From positions 1 to 17,563 of the forward strand of contig JBAWVO010000124.1 in NCBI GenBank assembly GCA_037147235.1: a stretch of 17,563 nucleotides of DNA. Direction: 5' to 3'. The stretch comes from JANXQG01 sp037147235 (GTDB lineage Bacteria; Planctomycetota; Planctomycetia; Pirellulales; Thermoguttaceae). Made by a program: the position numbers and the translations under genes. The notes beneath the pieces were generated by a model, which ran no database searches, was not told the origin of the DNA, and was given only the letters and a program-made list of their open reading frames with translations. Shown here piece by piece: positions 15,845 to 17,563 of the stretch (the stretch's first letter is position 1; every line of letters begins with the position of its first letter).

Positions 15845-16369
15845 TCACGGGCTGCTGGGTGACCTGTTGGTGGCGATGACCACCACCGGCACGGCAACGG
15901 CTGTCGCAATGGCAGCACCGATGACGAGGGGGTTACTGACGAAGTTCCTTATGCAGCCGTCCCCGAGTCCCCCACGGACCGTCTCGCCCGGCGCGACCAG
16001 CAGGATGCCTTGCTGAGCCGACGGAGGAGCGATGCCCGGCGACCAGAGTCGGTAGACTTGGCGGCCCTGCGGCGTCACGACCTGGTAGACGCCGCCGCGG
16101 ACTCCGGAGATGGCGAAGGAACCCTGGCGATCGGTCACGGTCGCTGCGACTTCGCGGTTCTGCACGTCCTGCAAGGAAACGCGAACGCCGCTCTGGGGGG
16201 CATTTTGGCCATTGACCATCTGGCCGACGAGTACGCCGCCGTCGCGGAGTGCCACATCAGCAATCTGCGGCGCGGGCAAAGCCGTGGCGTCGGCCCATCC
16301 GGTTGTCGGCAGGCACAAGCCGGCTAATGCCAATCCTACAATCGCTGCTCTAAGGCGAGAAATACTCAT
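15845..16369 (-). CDS. Exported protein, carboxypeptidase-regulatory-like domain, C-terminal membrane helix
   Basis: A 174-residue protein of unknown function. Residues 1-26 look like a signal peptide (basic start, hydrophobic AAIVGLALAGLCL, probable cleavage after GWA). Residues about 40-105 resemble a CarboxypepD_reg/transthyretin-like beta sandwich: LVGQMVNGQNAPQSGVRVSL, then TVTDRQGSFAISGVRGGVYQV. Near 147-167 a hydrophobic helix (VIGAAIATAVAVPVVVIAT) is followed by the short tail NRSPSSP, suggesting anchoring in a membrane. The frame extends to a TTG at 16378, but ATG at 16369 has GGAG ten bases upstream. It converges on the polysaccharide operon and has its own terminator. Small proteins of this layout seem common in planctomycetes; the role is unknown, perhaps envelope-related. 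Confidence 0.8.
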   Translation of the reverse strand: MSISRLRAAIVGLALAGLCLPTTGWADATALPAPQIADVALRDGGVLVGQMVNGQNAPQSGVRVSLQDVQNREVAATVTDRQGSFAISGVRGGVYQVVTPQGRQVYRLWSPGIAPPSAQQGILLVAPGETVRGGLGDGCIRNFVSNPLVIGAAIATAVAVPVVVIATNRSPSSP

Positions 16370-16437
16370 AATGACCAAGCTCCATCAAAATCGGAAAATC
16401 CGTTGTTTTTTACTGAACCCGTTCCAGAAAGTAGAAG

Positions 16438-16452
16438 AGGCGCGTAGCGCCT
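16438..16452. other. Short hairpin between the two minus-strand genes
   Basis: AGGCGC and GCGCCT (6-bp perfect arms, loop GTA) lie 118 bases after the stop of the putative peptidase and 69 bases before the start of the next minus gene. On the minus strand it is followed by CTTCTACTTTCT, only moderately T-rich. It could be a weak terminator or a leader structure. I see nothing else in the 200-base gap around it apart from an A/T-rich stretch near 16396-16412. Confidence 0.25.
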
Positions 16453-16569
16453 GCCCTCACAATCGATCTGGCTTATTGAAAACGTCGGTCGTTCCTAAGT
16501 CCAGACTGAAGGGAATTCCACGTGTGAGCAATGAATGGATAGTATGGGCACTTTGCGTAAAATTTGCCG

Positions 16570-17373
16570 CTAACGAACCTGCTGTCGGAAGTGTTCGATA
16601 TAGAGCGAGTCCAATTGGGGCAAACGGTTGGCCAACCGCGTACTCAGTCGGCCCGGCGGGGTGTTGTGTTGGATGTCGGCCAAGTATGCCTTGAGTTCTT
16701 CGCGAGCGGCCGGTGGCCCGAGGAGCATGAAATGAACCCAAGCCCAGGAATCGCGATACTCGGTTCGCCCCATCTGGGATATGTCGACCTTGTTTTCGAG
16801 CATTTGCAGCTTCGGAACTTCTCCCCGGCGGACGTTCCAGCGAATGCCGTCCACGTGCGGGTGGCTGCCAACCCTTTGTGCCGCACTGACCTCAAAGAAC
16901 TGCGCCAGCCCCTCGTCGAGCCAGAGTGGCACCAGTGGTAGCGAGGCATGAAGCAAAGCATGCGTACACTCATGGCGCAGGTCGACTTCAACGTCTTGAC
17001 TCCAAAAGGCGAACACACGGCCAGAACCCTGGTTTTTGACGTACAAAGCCTTGCGGCTCGGAACACCGGGCAGGTAACGCTTCAAGTAGGCGGAATAAGT
17101 TGCCTTGTCGTGAAACAGGTAGATTTCGATCGGTTCTTTCGCGGGCGCGATGCCTAGCAACTGAACCAGATCGGCCTGCAGCAAAGCGAATCTGTTGAGG
17201 ACGCCTTCCAGCCCGGCTAAGGAAAAGTCGGCCTGGCAAGTGAAAGGCCCCGCGATCCGTGCGTCGGCCCAATTTGCCGAATTGCCGCAGTTGCTGGAGC
17301 CTATTTGGATTGCCAGAACGAGCAGGATACCTCGCAGACCTCGGGTCATCGGCACTAGGCTTTTAGTGAACAT
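16570..17373 (-). CDS. Exported HExxH putative metallopeptidase (DUF1570/peptidase MA-like)
   Basis: A 267-residue protein with an N-terminal hydrophobic segment (about 12-25, GLRGILLVLAIQIG) suggesting export. The core shows IEIYLFHDKATYSAYLKR at 83-99 and the zinc motif HECTH at 134-138 in DLRHECTHALLHASL, then WLDEGLAQFFE at 151-161, whose E154 would be the third zinc ligand. This HExxH plus DEG order is the gluzincin pattern of the peptidase MA/DUF1570 group. WAWVHFML (residues 210-217) fits the conserved helix that follows. The frame is open to 17469, but ATG at 17373 has AAAGG seven bases upstream and starts just before the signal-like segment. SSNC is not a convincing lipobox. Substrate unknown; proteolysis is predicted only from the motif. 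Confidence 0.78.
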   Translation of the reverse strand: MFTKSLVPMTRGLRGILLVLAIQIGSSNCGNSANWADARIAGPFTCQADFSLAGLEGVLNRFALLQADLVQLLGIAPAKEPIEIYLFHDKATYSAYLKRYLPGVPSRKALYVKNQGSGRVFAFWSQDVEVDLRHECTHALLHASLPLVPLWLDEGLAQFFEVSAAQRVGSHPHVDGIRWNVRRGEVPKLQMLENKVDISQMGRTEYRDSWAWVHFMLLGPPAAREELKAYLADIQHNTPPGRLSTRLANRLPQLDSLYIEHFRQQVR

Positions 17374-17563
17374 AAACCAGCCTTTCTCTCTGAGAACAGG
17401 GATCGGTACGGTATCCTGCCTCCCTAAAAGGATCAATGCCAGTCGTTCCGCATCCAAATCTTTCCGCAACAGAAGCTACAAGGGACTTTGCGGTTCTGTG
17501 CGGCCTGAGCGGCCTTGATCATAACCTTGCCAACTGCTAGCAGTGACGGCAGGCCGTAGGGTG
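17374..17563. other. Non-coding right edge with short palindromes
   Basis: No gene is supported here. CTGCTAGCAG at 17534-17543 is a perfect 10-bp palindrome, and ACGGC/GCCGT at 17546-17557 form a small hairpin just before GTAGGGTG at the window end. The minus-strand upstream region of the peptidase gene lies here, but I found no convincing promoter. The right end may be the beginning of another dispersed repeat cut by the window. Confidence 0.4.

Noticed and set aside
16392..16412. CGGA-AAA-TCCG followed by TTGTTTTTT as a + strand terminator.
   Set aside because: The stem is only four base pairs and it lies upstream of a minus gene, far beyond the + strand operon.
16010..16694. Plus-strand frames opposite the exported-protein gene, including one of 194 codons.
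   Set aside because: The minus-strand reading has a signal peptide, domain pattern, ribosome site and terminator; the plus frames have none of these.

Overview
The window is a compact surface-polysaccharide (O-antigen, capsule or exopolysaccharide) biosynthesis cluster on the + strand, about 216-15541, followed by two convergent minus-strand genes for predicted exported proteins (15845-17373). The host is probably a member of the Planctomycetota, perhaps Pirellulales. This rests on the moderately high GC, loosely conserved ribosome binding sites, the style of the two exported proteins, and short intergenic palindromes of a kind I associate with planctomycete genomes. It is an inference, as no phylogenetic marker gene is present.

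Layout. Positions 1-215 hold a palindrome, a pyrimidine-rich tandem tract and a good sigma70-like promoter. Genes then run in one direction: a Wzx-type flippase (216), an FkbM-family methyltransferase (1769), a GT4 glycosyltransferase (2791), a Wzy/ligase-type membrane protein (4094) and two more GT4-like glycosyltransferases (5538 and 6898). A 116-base gap with a second candidate promoter precedes a tight block: capE (8202), capF (9299) and capG (10444) for UDP-N-acetyl-L-fucosamine, a WbuB-like glycosyltransferase (11575), a PglC-like phosphoglycosyl transferase (12876), a PglD-like N-acetyltransferase (13560) and a PglE-like aminotransferase (14336). Most spacings are 4-base overlaps or gaps under 50 bases, so one or two operons are likely.

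How it works together. The PglC-like enzyme would load a phosphosugar on undecaprenyl phosphate. PglD and PglE point to an N-acetylated 4-amino-4,6-dideoxy sugar such as N,N'-diacetylbacillosamine. CapE, CapF and CapG make UDP-L-FucNAc, which the adjacent WbuB-like enzyme probably adds next. Three further glycosyltransferases extend the unit, the FkbM enzyme may O-methylate it, the flippase exports it and the Wzy-like protein polymerises or ligates it. The 4,6-dehydratase PglF, needed upstream of PglE, is not in the window. Neither are the chain-length and outer-membrane export proteins (Wzz/Wzc, Wza).

After the cluster, 15542-15844 has no credible gene. It carries a palindromic repeat and a strong minus-strand intrinsic terminator. 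The minus genes encode a small exported protein with a carboxypeptidase-regulatory-like fold and a C-terminal membrane helix, and an exported HExxH putative metallopeptidase. I found no tRNA, rRNA, CRISPR array, transposase or phage gene. I do not see a radically new system. The points most worth checking are the incomplete bacillosamine module next to a complete FucNAc module, the start-site revision of the flippase, and the intergenic palindromes.
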